A stretch of DNA of 64,000 bases from Prevotellaceae bacterium UBA4301 (GCA_002395775.1 DGUV01000056.1:168470-232469), one strand, 5' to 3'. Counted from the stretch's first letter, positions 18,454 to 27,893 are shown. Made by a program: numbers and translations. The notes: generated by a model not told the origin, from the letters alone.

Positions 18454-20424
18454 TTAATTGGCATCATAGATAATGCCCCCTTTGAGTGTCGTTTTGATAT
18501 CGTGGATGCGTATTTGCGCATTTTTCTGTACAGTCTCGTCCTTGATAGGTTGATCAATGCGTGCCTCATAGGTCATGCCATCAAGTCGCATGACCCCATT
18601 TGTACCAGCCAAAGCATCATTGAGCGTGTAGCCAGGAGCCGGTTCTAATGTGAACTTGATTTCGTGATTCTTGGCATAGGCGGGTGCTTTCTCGCTGTTG
18701 ATGCGCAGGGCATCGATGCGTTGGCCATATTCGTCCAAGGGAATTAGGGTCAAGGTTATCTGGCCTGGGACATTGCTGTCTACCAGTCCTTTCATCTCAA
18801 TTTTCCCGATGTCCAGTTTGTCCATGTCCTCCAGGTCATCTATCCATCCCCTCTCAGTGTCGCGATAAACCATACGGAATTCCTCGCCCATGGTGAGTGG
18901 GGCGTATATTTGGTAATCGACGCTGAGATTGTATTTTTTTGTGATATCGAAGTCCACGGCTTGCAAGGTGACAGGAGCTACACTGACTGTAATCTCTTCG
19001 GGAATCTTTTTGATGAGCGATGAAACTTGTCCCGTGACATTCAGTTTCTCTGCCGATTGGTATTCTTTTGGCAAGAACTTCGAGTTGCCGTTGGAGATGT
19101 AATAGAGATTGTTGCCTTGCTTGATTTCGATACCAGGAGCTGAGACGATGTTGTGTGTAGTGCCAACAATACTGCCCAAAGTAATGTCTGTTGTAGCTGT
19201 GGCGGCCATTTCACTTTTGGCATTAATGAGAATAAGTGGATTGTCGAGGTCGAGTACGACATCTTCGTCGTTCAGGAAGTCGGGCATGTCATCGAGTCTG
19301 ATGGGAGCGATGGCTGCGATCTCATGCTGTAAAGTGCCTGTGACTTTTTCAACAACGATGTTGGGCATCGAAACATCACCAACCACATGAATCTCGCTTG
19401 GCATGATGCTTTGTATGCTTCCGTCGGAAATGATTTTTTGTATAGCTTCTGGTGAGGCGTTATTTGTTAGCCATTGGTTGAACTTGTTTTCGTCGATGTC
19501 AGCAGTGTTAAAATCAAAGTCGCCGCGTACTTCAAAGCAGCCTGTAGCGGTAATGGTGCCCTTGATGCCGTCAGCTGCATTGTCGGGTTGGAATACAAAA
19601 TGCTGGCCCGTGGAGGCACCTGTGAATGTAACTTCGAGTTTCATGCCTCGGCGCGCACTTATTTTTGTTCGGGTTTCGGTGAGAGGAATTAGGGTATAGC
19701 CTCGGGCTTCGTCAATTTGATAGTTTGTGATGTTGTTTACCGTGGCCTTGCCATCCTCTCCGTAGCACGTAAAGACGCATTTGCTTATTTCCAACTCGGC
19801 TGGCAGATAGAGTTGGCCATTCTCCATGTAGAAATATTCGAGCCATTCGGGCAACTCGTCAACATGCACTTCCATTGTCGCCGTATTCTCCTTAATAGCG
19901 ATATGGGTAAGGGAGCGGACATCCTTGTCCACGTCCGTCTTTGCATTGTTAAATTCACTCTTGGCATTATCCTCTTCCGTAATTCGATAGTTGTAGATGG
20001 CATCTTCTATCTCGGATGTGATGCCTTGGGCGTTTATGCGTATGCGTCGAGGCCCACTCTTCTTCACATCTTCCTCAACGGGGATGATGACATTCAAGTC
20101 TATGTGTGTGTTGATTCCTGTAAGGTCGGGGTCGATGTTGATTTCGGGTATCTCGATGGGAGCTATGTCGGCTTGTCCATCCTGTACTACGGCAAAATAT
20201 TCGTTGCCTTGTTCATCGGTAATAAATTGCACGATACCGTCTTCTTCCAGTCCCATTAGGTCGCGCAAGAGAATGTTCCCCGTGCTTGAAAGCGGCAGGG
20301 ATATGTCGGCATTGCTGCCAATCGTGAGATCAATGTTGTCGAGGTCGTAGCTTTTGTCAAAGCACGAAACAACGGTGGCCGCACCAAGAAGTACGGCCGC
20401 CAAATGTAGAACCTTTTTTGTCAT
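18454..20424 (-). CDS. Large lipoprotein of unknown function
   Basis: A 656-residue protein with a lipoprotein signal: hydrophobic residues 5-20 and a lipobox ending VVSC at Cys21. After the Cys it is Asp/Asn rich (FDKSYDLDNIDLTIG). The rest is a series of beta-rich segments with repeated phrases such as VTGTLQHEIAAIAPI and VTGQVSSLIKKIPEEI, which suggests stacked beta-sandwich domains. I recognise no catalytic motif. It starts 27 bp after the ROK kinase and lies 24 bp before the DUF5723 gene; a role as an outer-membrane partner of that protein is a guess from position. Confidence 0.75.
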   Translation of the reverse strand: MTKKVLHLAAVLLGAATVVSCFDKSYDLDNIDLTIGSNADISLPLSSTGNILLRDLMGLEEDGIVQFITDEQGNEYFAVVQDGQADIAPIEIPEINIDPDLTGINTHIDLNVIIPVEEDVKKSGPRRIRINAQGITSEIEDAIYNYRITEEDNAKSEFNNAKTDVDKDVRSLTHIAIKENTATMEVHVDELPEWLEYFYMENGQLYLPAELEISKCVFTCYGEDGKATVNNITNYQIDEARGYTLIPLTETRTKISARRGMKLEVTFTGASTGQHFVFQPDNAADGIKGTITATGCFEVRGDFDFNTADIDENKFNQWLTNNASPEAIQKIISDGSIQSIMPSEIHVVGDVSMPNIVVEKVTGTLQHEIAAIAPIRLDDMPDFLNDEDVVLDLDNPLILINAKSEMAATATTDITLGSIVGTTHNIVSAPGIEIKQGNNLYYISNGNSKFLPKEYQSAEKLNVTGQVSSLIKKIPEEITVSVAPVTLQAVDFDITKKYNLSVDYQIYAPLTMGEEFRMVYRDTERGWIDDLEDMDKLDIGKIEMKGLVDSNVPGQITLTLIPLDEYGQRIDALRINSEKAPAYAKNHEIKFTLEPAPGYTLNDALAGTNGVMRLDGMTYEARIDQPIKDETVQKNAQIRIHDIKTTLKGGIIYDAN

Positions 20425-20451
20425 AATCCTTATTCTTAGCGTTATGATATA

Positions 20452-21441
20452 TTAGACAATGCCTCGTTCCATTGCAATTTCCCAGCCCAGCGCACTGGCT
20501 CCGAGCACGGCCGCCTTAGCATCGTCGAGTTGGCTCACCAACATCTTGGCCTTGCCTCGATAGATTTTCAGGACGTTCTCGTCATATGCTCGCTTGATGG
20601 GATCCATGATTAGGTCACCTGCTTTTGTGAGTCCTCCAAAGAAGATGAATGCCTCAGGGCTGTTGAAGGCTGCAAAGTTGGCACAAGCTTCACCCAGCAT
20701 GCGACCAGTGAATTCGAAGATTTCCTTTGCCACCTCGTCTCCCTTGGCTGCAGCAATGCTCACGTCCTTGCTCTCAATCTGGTCAAGCGGAATCTCGCGC
20801 AACAGGGTGGGGCGGTCGGTCTTGCTGATAATCTCACGTGCAGTGCGTGCGACACCCGTGGCAGAGCAATAGGTTTCGAGACATCCTTTCCGCCCGCAAC
20901 CACATTCGCGTCCGTCCTTTTCCACAATGACATGGCCCAGTTCTCCAGCCATTCCGTCGCAGCCGTACACCATTTGTCCATTCACTACAATGCCGCTGCC
21001 CACACCTGTGCCCAGCGTAATCATGATGAAATTCTTCATGCCTTTTGCAGCACCGTAGGTCATCTCGCCGATGGCAGCAGCATTTGCGTCGTTGGTCATA
21101 GCTACGGGTATGCCCAATGCCAGACCAAACATCTTGGCCAAGGGTACTACGTCACGTCCCCAAGGCAGGTTGGGTGCAAACTCAATGCAACCCGTATAAT
21201 AGTTCCCATTTGGGGCTCCTATGCCCATAGCACGAATTTTCTCGATGCCCCCCACTTGGTCAATAATCTTGCGAAGTTCTACCACGCAGTCATCAACATA
21301 CTGCTGTGCGTTATCATTGTGACCTTTGGTTTTTACTGATGTTTGTGCAATAACATTGGCGTCAGCATCAACAATGCCGAACACAGAATTGGTGCCTCCG
21401 AGGTCGAGTCCAATTACATAAGGCTTTTCACTTTGGGACAT
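20452..21441 (-). CDS. ROK-family sugar kinase, probable glucokinase
   Basis: A 329-residue cytoplasmic kinase. The ATP-binding motif IGLDLGGTNSVFGIVD opens the protein. The sugar-binding region has TNDANAAAIGE and ITLGTGVGSGIVVNG. The ROK zinc motif is GHVIVEKDGRECGCGRKGCLE. Glucokinase or N-acetyl-hexosamine kinase are both possible; in Bacteroidetes similar proteins are called glucokinase. It is the first gene of the minus-strand run ending with the CHR pair and has a good promoter at 21486-21516. Confidence 0.88.
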   Translation of the reverse strand: MSQSEKPYVIGLDLGGTNSVFGIVDADANVIAQTSVKTKGHNDNAQQYVDDCVVELRKIIDQVGGIEKIRAMGIGAPNGNYYTGCIEFAPNLPWGRDVVPLAKMFGLALGIPVAMTNDANAAAIGEMTYGAAKGMKNFIMITLGTGVGSGIVVNGQMVYGCDGMAGELGHVIVEKDGRECGCGRKGCLETYCSATGVARTAREIISKTDRPTLLREIPLDQIESKDVSIAAAKGDEVAKEIFEFTGRMLGEACANFAAFNSPEAFIFFGGLTKAGDLIMDPIKRAYDENVLKIYRGKAKMLVSQLDDAKAAVLGASALGWEIAMERGIV

Positions 21442-21485
21442 GATATATAGGAATTAGTTTTTGCGTCATTTGGCTACACTGGGTA

Positions 21486-21516
21486 CAAAGGTAAGTCTTT
21501 TTATTGAGAAATCAAA
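21486..21516 (-). promoter_or_regulatory. Promoter for the ROK kinase-purL-CHR run
   Basis: On the minus strand TTTG (21516-21513) is followed after 19 bp by TACCTTTG (21493-21486). The leader would be about 38 nt. Two more TAnnTTTG-like boxes (21520-21513, 21536-21529) lie upstream on the same strand but lack a well-spaced -33 element. Confidence 0.75.
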
Positions 21517-21544
21517 GTTACATGCCTACAAAAGTACAAAAGAA

Positions 21545-21576
21545 TTTGACTAAGTGCTCTTTTTTTCGTACCTTCG
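21545..21576 (+). promoter_or_regulatory. Promoter for LysE-family gene, very short leader
   Basis: TTTG at 21545-21548 is followed after 20 bp by TACCTTCG at 21569-21576. The expected transcription start is at about 21583, only about 4 nt before the ATG at 21587, so the mRNA may be almost leaderless. Confidence 0.65.
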
Positions 21577-21586
21577 CGGCCAGTTT

Positions 21587-22249
21587 ATGATGTGGATACA
21601 ACATGTTGATGCAGTTGACCTTGTTTTTAAGGGTCTGATTATCGGCTTGGTAGCTTCTGCGCCGATGGGTCCTGTGGGTGTTCTCACGGTACAGCGGACG
21701 CTGAACAAAGGTCGTTGGTATGGTTTCGTTACTGGTCTTGGAGCTGCGGCCAGTGATATTGTCTATGCTCTAATTACAGGGCTGGGCATGAGTTTCGTTA
21801 TGGACTTTGTCGAACGCCCACGCAATATGTATGCCCTTCAGCTCGTAGGGGCTGTCATGCTCTTTGGCTTTGGGCTTTTCACGTTCAAGTCCAACCCGAC
21901 GCGCTCGCTCCATCCCAGCAGCAATCGTCGTGGAACGCTATGGCATAATGCGCTCACGGGTTTCCTTGTGACCTTGAGCAATCCGCTTATCGTATTTCTT
22001 TTTGTAGCTCTGTATGCCCGCTTTGCGTTTATTGTTCCTGGTCATCGTATTGAACAAGGTGTAGGTTATCTGGCCGTGATTGCGGGTGCCGTCATCTGGT
22101 GGTGGGGACTCACATATAGTATTAATAAGATAAGGAACCACTTCGACATACATGGCATTGTTTGGCTCAATCGCACCATTGGCATCGTCGTCATGGTGGT
22201 TTCATTGCTTGGTTTCTATTTTACCCTTAGGGGAAGGTCACTCTATTGA
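21587..22249 (+). CDS. LysE/RhtB-family amino-acid exporter
   Basis: A 220-residue inner-membrane protein with about six transmembrane segments. The N-terminal family motif is GLVASAPMGPVGVLTVQRTL, in which the PxGP motif is the hallmark of LysE-type exporters. Later motifs are TGLGAAASDIVYALI and FLVTLSNPLIVFLFVAL. It probably exports amino acids or related metabolites; the substrate is unknown. The start at 21587 is chosen over an upstream in-frame GTG (21554), which falls inside the promoter. Confidence 0.88.
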   Translation: MMWIQHVDAVDLVFKGLIIGLVASAPMGPVGVLTVQRTLNKGRWYGFVTGLGAAASDIVYALITGLGMSFVMDFVERPRNMYALQLVGAVMLFGFGLFTFKSNPTRSLHPSSNRRGTLWHNALTGFLVTLSNPLIVFLFVALYARFAFIVPGHRIEQGVGYLAVIAGAVIWWWGLTYSINKIRNHFDIHGIVWLNRTIGIVVMVVSLLGFYFTLRGRSLY

Positions 22250-22253
22250 ATCA

Positions 22254-22793
22254 ATGAAGATAGCAAAACAACTGAAAGACAACAATGTCTGTGAGTATCT
22301 GCTCTACATGTGGCAGATTGAAGACACCCTCCGTGCCTTCTCGCTTGACATTGACCGTTTGGATTCGGACTATATATCCCACCTGCAACTTTCAGCCGAT
22401 GAGGCTTGCGAAGAACGCGAGTGGATGGAGAACCTCATACGTATGATTCATGAGGAGGGATGCGTTGAGCATGGGCACCTTCAAATCAACAAAGGAACAC
22501 TCTCGCTTCTGATAGACCTCCATCAGCAACTCCTACACAGTCCCAAACAGCCCTTCTATTCTGCAGCATATTACAAAGCTCTGCCCTTCATAGTAGAACT
22601 TCGTTCGCGAGGTAATAAAGAGGTGGGCGAGTTGGAGACTTGTTTTCAGAGCCTTTATGGTGTTATGCTCTTACGTTTGCAGAAACGTCCCATCTCGTCC
22701 GAGACGCAATTGGCTGTTGATGCCATTTCCCACCTCCTAGCCTTGCTTGCCGATGCTTGGCGCAAAGAGCGTGAAGGCCAATTAGAACTATAA
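22254..22793 (+). CDS. DUF4924 conserved Bacteroidetes protein
   Basis: A 179-residue all-helical cytoplasmic protein of unknown function, matching DUF4924. Features are MKIAKQLKDNNVCEYLLYMW, the ALPFIVELRSRG segment and the C-terminal helix ISHLLALLADAWRKE. The frame is open further upstream, but the ATG at 22254 lies 4 bp after the LysE stop and fits the family N-terminus. It is followed 29 bp later by prfC. Confidence 0.85.
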   Translation: MKIAKQLKDNNVCEYLLYMWQIEDTLRAFSLDIDRLDSDYISHLQLSADEACEEREWMENLIRMIHEEGCVEHGHLQINKGTLSLLIDLHQQLLHSPKQPFYSAAYYKALPFIVELRSRGNKEVGELETCFQSLYGVMLLRLQKRPISSETQLAVDAISHLLALLADAWRKEREGQLEL

Positions 22794-22822
22794 TTTGTCA
22801 ATATTACATTCCATTATTCCCT

Positions 22823-24391
22823 ATGAACCAAGAAATAACCCGTCGACGCACCTTTGCTATCATCTCACATCCTGATGCTGGTAAGACCACCCTAACAGAG
22901 AAATTACTCCTTTTTGGTGGACAAATTCAGGTGGCAGGTGCCGTCAAGAACAATAAAATTAAGAAGACGGCCACCAGCGACTGGATGGAGATTGAAAAAC
23001 AACGCGGAATCTCTGTCACCACCAGTGTTATGGAGTTCGACTATCAAGGATATAAGGTCAATATTCTTGACACCCCTGGCCATCAGGACTTTGCCGAGGA
23101 CACTTTCCGCACACTCACTGCGGTTGATTCGTGTATCATTGTAGTAGATGGGGCTAAGGGTGTCGAGGCACAGACTCGTAAACTTATGACGGTCTGCCGC
23201 ATGCGCAAGACGCCAGTCATAGTATTCGTGAACAAAATGGATCGTGAAGGTAAAGACCCTTTCGACCTGCTCGATGAACTTGAGACGGAACTTCAAATTC
23301 GTGTGCGCCCCCTTTCGTGGCCCATCAACCAAGGATCTAAGTTCAAGGGTGTGTACAACATCTACGAACAGGGGCTCAATCTTTTCACTCCAGAGAAGAC
23401 AAAGGTGACCGAAAAGGTGCAAGTGGATATCAATAGTAGCGAACTGGAGGCTCATGTGGGAGATGCCGATGCAGGGAAACTTCGCGAAGATTTGGAACTC
23501 ATAGATGGAGTCTATGACCCTTTCCAGGTGCAGGACTATCTTGAGGCTCAGGTGGCACCTGTCTTTTTCGGTTCGGCCTTGAACAATTTTGGTGTGGAGG
23601 AGCTACTCAACTGTTTCGTAGAAATAGCTCCCTCGCCACGCCCCACTCAGGCTGAGGAACGCATGGTCAACCCTGATGAGCCCAAATTCACAGGCTTTAT
23701 TTTCAAAATCACGGCCAATATCGATCCTAATCACCGTTCGTGTATTGCCTTTTGCAAGGTTTGTTCGGGTCGTTTCGTACGAAATGCACCCTATCTCCAT
23801 GTAAGACAGGGTAAGACGCTCCGCTTCTCCAGCCCCACGCAATTCATGGCACAGCGTAAGTCCACCATTGATGAGGCTTGGCCGGGCGACATCATTGGCC
23901 TCCCTGACAATGGTACATTCAAGATTGGGGATACGCTCACGGAGGGCGAGGTTATGCACTTCCGCGGACTTCCGTCGTTTTCTCCCGAGATGTTTAAATA
24001 TATTGAAAATGCCGACCCCATGAAGACCAAGCAGCTTCAGAAGGGCATTGAACAACTCATGGATGAGGGCGTGGCACAACTTTTCGTCAATCAATTCAAC
24101 AATCGTAAGATTATTGGTACTGTTGGTCAACTGCAGTTCGAAGTCATTCAGTATCGCCTTGAGAACGAATATGGCGCCAAGTGCCGTTGGGAGCCTCTTT
24201 CGCTATATAAGGCATGTTGGATTGAGAGCGACGACGAACAGGAACTTGAAGCTTTCAAGAAACGTAAATATCAGTACATGGCACATGACCGTGAGGGGAG
24301 GGATGTGTTCCTTGCCGACTCGGGGTATGTTCTCCAAATGGCACAGCAAGACTTCAAACACATTCGTTTCCATTTTACCAGTGAATTCTAA
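22823..24391 (+). CDS. prfC: Peptide chain release factor 3
   Basis: A 522-residue translational GTPase that removes RF1/RF2 from the ribosome after termination. G motifs are G1 SHPDAGKTTLTEKL, the switch region QRGISVTTSVMEF, G3 LDTPGHQDFAEDT and G4 VFVNKMDREG. The central and C-terminal domains (KTLRFSSPTQFMAQ, VGQLQFEVIQYRLENEYG) match RF3 rather than EF-G or TypA. The length is typical. Confidence 0.97.
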   Translation: MNQEITRRRTFAIISHPDAGKTTLTEKLLLFGGQIQVAGAVKNNKIKKTATSDWMEIEKQRGISVTTSVMEFDYQGYKVNILDTPGHQDFAEDTFRTLTAVDSCIIVVDGAKGVEAQTRKLMTVCRMRKTPVIVFVNKMDREGKDPFDLLDELETELQIRVRPLSWPINQGSKFKGVYNIYEQGLNLFTPEKTKVTEKVQVDINSSELEAHVGDADAGKLREDLELIDGVYDPFQVQDYLEAQVAPVFFGSALNNFGVEELLNCFVEIAPSPRPTQAEERMVNPDEPKFTGFIFKITANIDPNHRSCIAFCKVCSGRFVRNAPYLHVRQGKTLRFSSPTQFMAQRKSTIDEAWPGDIIGLPDNGTFKIGDTLTEGEVMHFRGLPSFSPEMFKYIENADPMKTKQLQKGIEQLMDEGVAQLFVNQFNNRKIIGTVGQLQFEVIQYRLENEYGAKCRWEPLSLYKACWIESDDEQELEAFKKRKYQYMAHDREGRDVFLADSGYVLQMAQQDFKHIRFHFTSEF

Positions 24392-24406
24392 TTCCTAATA
24401 TATCAT

Positions 24407-24976
24407 ATGAATTGCGACATCGACATACGAAACGCCATAGATACCATGCGTCGCGGAGGCGTCATTCTTTATCCTACCGACACCATTTGGGGACTCGGTT
24501 GCGATGCCTCGAATGCCGAGGCTGTGCGGCGCATCTATCAAATCAAACAACGCCAGGATTCCAAGGCTCTTATCTGTCTTGTTGATTCTGCAAATCGACT
24601 TCAACGTTATTTCCGTCAGGTGCCTGATGTAGCATGGGATCTCATAGAGTATGCCGACCGTCCGCTCACGCTTATTCTCGACGGGGCTGTTAATGTGGCA
24701 CCCGACCTTCTTGCTCCCGATGGCTCATTGGGTATGCGTGTCACCAAGGAAGAGTTTTCGCGCCAGCTTTGCTATCGTTTCCAAAAGGCCATCGTCTCCA
24801 CCTCAGCCAATCTCAGTGGAGAACCTTCGCCAAAGAGTTTCTATGACATACCTGATTCCATCTGCTCTCAGGTGGACTACATCGTGCAATATGCACGCGG
24901 ACGCAAGAGTGATGGCCGTCCATCCAGCATCATTAAGTTGGGTGTTGATGGTGCCGTCAACGTCATTCGGCGCTAA
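24407..24976 (+). CDS. L-threonylcarbamoyladenylate synthase (Sua5/YwlC/YrdC)
   Basis: A 189-residue enzyme that makes threonylcarbamoyl-AMP from threonine, bicarbonate and ATP, the first step of the t6A37 modification of tRNAs that read ANN codons. The substrate-binding signature is RRGGVILYPTDTIWGLGCDA, followed by KQRQDSKALICLV, LGMRVTKEEFSRQL and STSANLSGEP. The C-terminal Sua5 domain of long homologues is absent, so this is the short YrdC/TsaC type. It starts 15 bp after prfC. Confidence 0.94.
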   Translation: MNCDIDIRNAIDTMRRGGVILYPTDTIWGLGCDASNAEAVRRIYQIKQRQDSKALICLVDSANRLQRYFRQVPDVAWDLIEYADRPLTLILDGAVNVAPDLLAPDGSLGMRVTKEEFSRQLCYRFQKAIVSTSANLSGEPSPKSFYDIPDSICSQVDYIVQYARGRKSDGRPSSIIKLGVDGAVNVIRR

Positions 24977-24997
24977 CCTTTTTATCATATATTGCCC

Positions 24998-26797
24998 ATG
25001 AGCCTACGTCACACATTCGAATCCCTTAAGTCGAAACTTATGATTTGGAGCAAGCGCGACATCAAGGAGACGCGCTTCCTGCTCCTCCTTGCCCTGCTCG
25101 TGGGTGTGCTCACAGCATTTGCCGGTCTCTTGCTTAAGTGGCTCATTGCTCATATTCAGCACCTGCTCACTCAGCAGTTCAGCGAGTCCTCGTCCAACTG
25201 GCTTTTCCTTGTCTATCCAGTTGTCGGAATCTTCCTAACCTCCGTTTTTGTGCGGCGTATCGTTCGCGACGACATTGGACATGGTGTCACCAAGATTCTC
25301 TTTGCTATAGCTCGAAAACAGAGCCACATCAAGTCCCACAACTGCTGGAGCAGCATCATTGCTTCGGCCATCACCATCGGGTTTGGTGGTTCGGTGGGTG
25401 CCGAGGCTCCCATTGTGCTCACGGGTTCTGCCATTGGCAGTAATCTGGGTCGCATGTTCCGGCTCAATGCCAAGCAGCTTATGCTCCTTGTGGGCTGTGG
25501 TGCAGCAGGTGCCGTGGCCGGAATCTTCAAGGCCCCCATCGCGGGCTTGGCCTTTGTGCTTGAGGTGCTCATGATTGACCTTTCCATGGGGTCGCTTCTG
25601 CCTCTGCTCGTGTCATGTGTCACAGCTGCCACTGTCACCTTTGCTCTCACGGGCACTCAGCCTCTATTCTCCTTCCATCATGAGTATGTATTCTCCGTAG
25701 CGCGCATTCCTGCCAACATCCTCCTGGGTGTGGGATGTGGACTCGTTTCACTCTATTTCACTCGAACCACTAATCGGCTCGACGAGTTCTTCCGTCGTCT
25801 GCCCAACCCTTATGTGCGCCTTCTTGTGGGTGGCGCTCTGCTCTCGGTGCTTATATTCCTCTTTCCTTCGCTTTATGGTGAAGGCTACGATCTCATCAAT
25901 CTCCTTCTTGCAGGCCATGACGAGTCTGACTGGCTCACGGCGCTCAATCAGTCGCTCTTCTATGGTAACCATCACATGCTCCTTATCTATCTCTCCCTCA
26001 TCATCGTCTTCAAATCCTTTGCCTCCTCGGCCACCAATGGCGGTGGTGGTTGTGGTGGTATTTTTGCTCCCACACTTTTCCTGGGCTGCATCTTCGGATT
26101 TGTCTTCTCGCAGGTTTGGAACATGAATGATGTCCTTGGTGTTTCTCTTTCCGAAAACAATTATGCACTATTGGGCATGTGTGGACTCATGTCAGGTGTT
26201 ATGCATGCACCTCTGACAGGCATTTTCCTCATTGCCGAACTTACGGGAGGCTATCAGCTCTTCATGCCACTTATGATAGTTTCCGTCTGTGCCTATCTTA
26301 CCATCCATGTATTCGAGCCTCACAGCATCTATGCCATGCGCCTTGCACGCCGTGGGGAACTGATAACCCACAACACCGACCGTGCCATCCTTACCCTTAT
26401 GTCCATGGACTCTGTCATCGACCGCTACAGCAAGTTCCTCACCCCCGACATGTCGTTGGGCGATGTAGTTCACCAGATTTCAGCTTCCAAGCATAATGTC
26501 TTTCCCGTGCTCAATCCTCAGCGGCAGTTGGTGGCGGTGCTCTACATTGACGACATTCGTCACATCATGTTCCGTACTGAACTTTACCACAGCCTCTCCG
26601 TTGCACAGCTTATGGTTGAGCCTCCGGCTCGCTTGACGACGAGCGACGACATGGAGGACATCGTTCATATATTCGAGCGTACAGGGGCTTGGACACTCCC
26701 TGTTGTGGATGCCGATTCCCACTTCGTGGGTTTCATCCGCAAGTCTCGTGTCTTCACCATCTATCGTCAGATGCTTGCTGATATAAGCAATGAGTGA
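24998..26797 (+). CDS. ClC-family chloride channel/antiporter with CBS domains
   Basis: A 599-residue membrane protein. The ClC part covers about residues 20-440 with GHGVTKILFAI in place of GSGIP, GSVGAEAPIV in place of GKEGPxV (the gating Glu is kept) and GGCGGIFAPTLFLG for GxFxP. The C-terminus carries two CBS domains (about residues 470-590), which in this family bind nucleotides and modulate gating. It probably exchanges chloride for protons or conducts anions. The altered first motif makes ion preference uncertain. ATG at 24998 is preferred over TTG at 24992. Confidence 0.92.
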   Translation: MSLRHTFESLKSKLMIWSKRDIKETRFLLLLALLVGVLTAFAGLLLKWLIAHIQHLLTQQFSESSSNWLFLVYPVVGIFLTSVFVRRIVRDDIGHGVTKILFAIARKQSHIKSHNCWSSIIASAITIGFGGSVGAEAPIVLTGSAIGSNLGRMFRLNAKQLMLLVGCGAAGAVAGIFKAPIAGLAFVLEVLMIDLSMGSLLPLLVSCVTAATVTFALTGTQPLFSFHHEYVFSVARIPANILLGVGCGLVSLYFTRTTNRLDEFFRRLPNPYVRLLVGGALLSVLIFLFPSLYGEGYDLINLLLAGHDESDWLTALNQSLFYGNHHMLLIYLSLIIVFKSFASSATNGGGGCGGIFAPTLFLGCIFGFVFSQVWNMNDVLGVSLSENNYALLGMCGLMSGVMHAPLTGIFLIAELTGGYQLFMPLMIVSVCAYLTIHVFEPHSIYAMRLARRGELITHNTDRAILTLMSMDSVIDRYSKFLTPDMSLGDVVHQISASKHNVFPVLNPQRQLVAVLYIDDIRHIMFRTELYHSLSVAQLMVEPPARLTTSDDMEDIVHIFERTGAWTLPVVDADSHFVGFIRKSRVFTIYRQMLADISNE

Positions 26798-26815
26798 TAA
26801 TGTTTTTATAGAGCT

Positions 26816-26842
26816 TAATAGATTAATAGTTTAATAGTTTAA
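26816..26842. repeat. 8-bp AT-rich tandem repeat in spacer before fmt
   Basis: The spacer repeats TTTAATAG-like units about four times just upstream of the fmt ATG at 26850. Similar 7-8 bp arrays fill other spacers in this window. Confidence 0.6.
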
Positions 26843-26849
26843 TTCCTTT

Positions 26850-27821
26850 ATGAATTCTCTTCGCATCATATATATGGGTACGCCCGACTTTGCAGTCGAA
26901 CCCCTTCGCACCCTCCTTGAGGCAGGTTGTAACATCGTAGCTTGCGTCACCATGCCAGATAAACCAGTGGGCCGTCATCACGATGTCCTGCAACAAAGCC
27001 CTGTCAAGCAGTTTGCCCTCAGCCATGACATTCCTGTCCTGCAGCCAGAACGTCTTCGTGACGAGGAGTTCCTCCGTCAGCTTCGTGCTTTTGAAGCAGA
27101 CCTTCAGGTGGTTGTAGCCTTCCGCATGCTCCCCGAGGTGGTTTGGGCCATGCCTCGCCTTGGTACATTCAACCTCCATGCCGCCCTCTTGCCGCAGTAT
27201 CGTGGTGCTGCCCCCATCAACTGGGCAATCATTAATGGCGACACCCAGACGGGCGTCACCACCTTTTTCCTCGACCACGACATTGATACGGGTCAGGTCA
27301 TCTATCGCGAGGCTGTGCCAATTCTTCCAGACGATGATGCAGAGGCTGTCCATGACCGTCTCATGCACCTTGGTTCCCAACTTGTCCTTCGCACCGTGCG
27401 CGATGTGGCTTCCGGATCTGTCCGTCCTATTCCCCAAAGCGAGCTTGTGGTTGATGGTCCCCTCCGTCCTGCTCCCAAAATTTTCCGTGAGACATGCCAA
27501 CTGCACTGGGCTGAGCTTACGGCCCAGCAAGCTTATAACTTCGTGCGCGGCCTTTCGCCCTATCCTGCTGCTTGGACCACACTCCAGGGTCAGCAACTCA
27601 AAGTCTTCCGTTCTGCTGTTGTTGAGTCCGATGCAACTTTCCCCATTACACTTCCTGCCGATGCAGTCCCAGGCGCATTGGTCGTAGCCGAAGGACTATT
27701 TCTTGTTCGATGTCGTCAGGGTTGGCTTTCGCTTCTTGAGGTGCAGCTTGCCGGCAAGCGTCGTATGCCCGTTCAGGACTTCCTACGTGGTGCACATATT
27801 GAAGCGGATTGTGTAATTTGA
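26850..27821 (+). CDS. fmt: Methionyl-tRNA formyltransferase
   Basis: A 323-residue enzyme that formylates the initiator Met-tRNA using 10-formyl-tetrahydrofolate. Motifs are IIYMGTPDFAVEPLR at the N-terminus, the catalytic FNLHAALLPQYRGAAPINWA with the Asn/His pair, and FFLDHDIDTGQ with the Asp. The C-terminal OB-like domain (QAYNFVRGLSPYPAAW) contacts tRNA. Length matches the family. Confidence 0.96.
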   Translation: MNSLRIIYMGTPDFAVEPLRTLLEAGCNIVACVTMPDKPVGRHHDVLQQSPVKQFALSHDIPVLQPERLRDEEFLRQLRAFEADLQVVVAFRMLPEVVWAMPRLGTFNLHAALLPQYRGAAPINWAIINGDTQTGVTTFFLDHDIDTGQVIYREAVPILPDDDAEAVHDRLMHLGSQLVLRTVRDVASGSVRPIPQSELVVDGPLRPAPKIFRETCQLHWAELTAQQAYNFVRGLSPYPAAWTTLQGQQLKVFRSAVVESDATFPITLPADAVPGALVVAEGLFLVRCRQGWLSLLEVQLAGKRRMPVQDFLRGAHIEADCVI

Positions 27822-27862
27822 CCTAAATTTTGTCTTTAGAATTAAATTTTTCCTCGATTTCT

Positions 27863-27893
27863 ATTGTCAGTTATCAATTGTTTATTACATTTG
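27863..27893 (+). promoter_or_regulatory. Promoter for the sigma-factor gene
   Basis: ATTG at 27863-27866 is followed after 19 bp by TACATTTG at 27886-27893. The leader to the ATG at 27970 would be about 70 nt. Confidence 0.6.
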
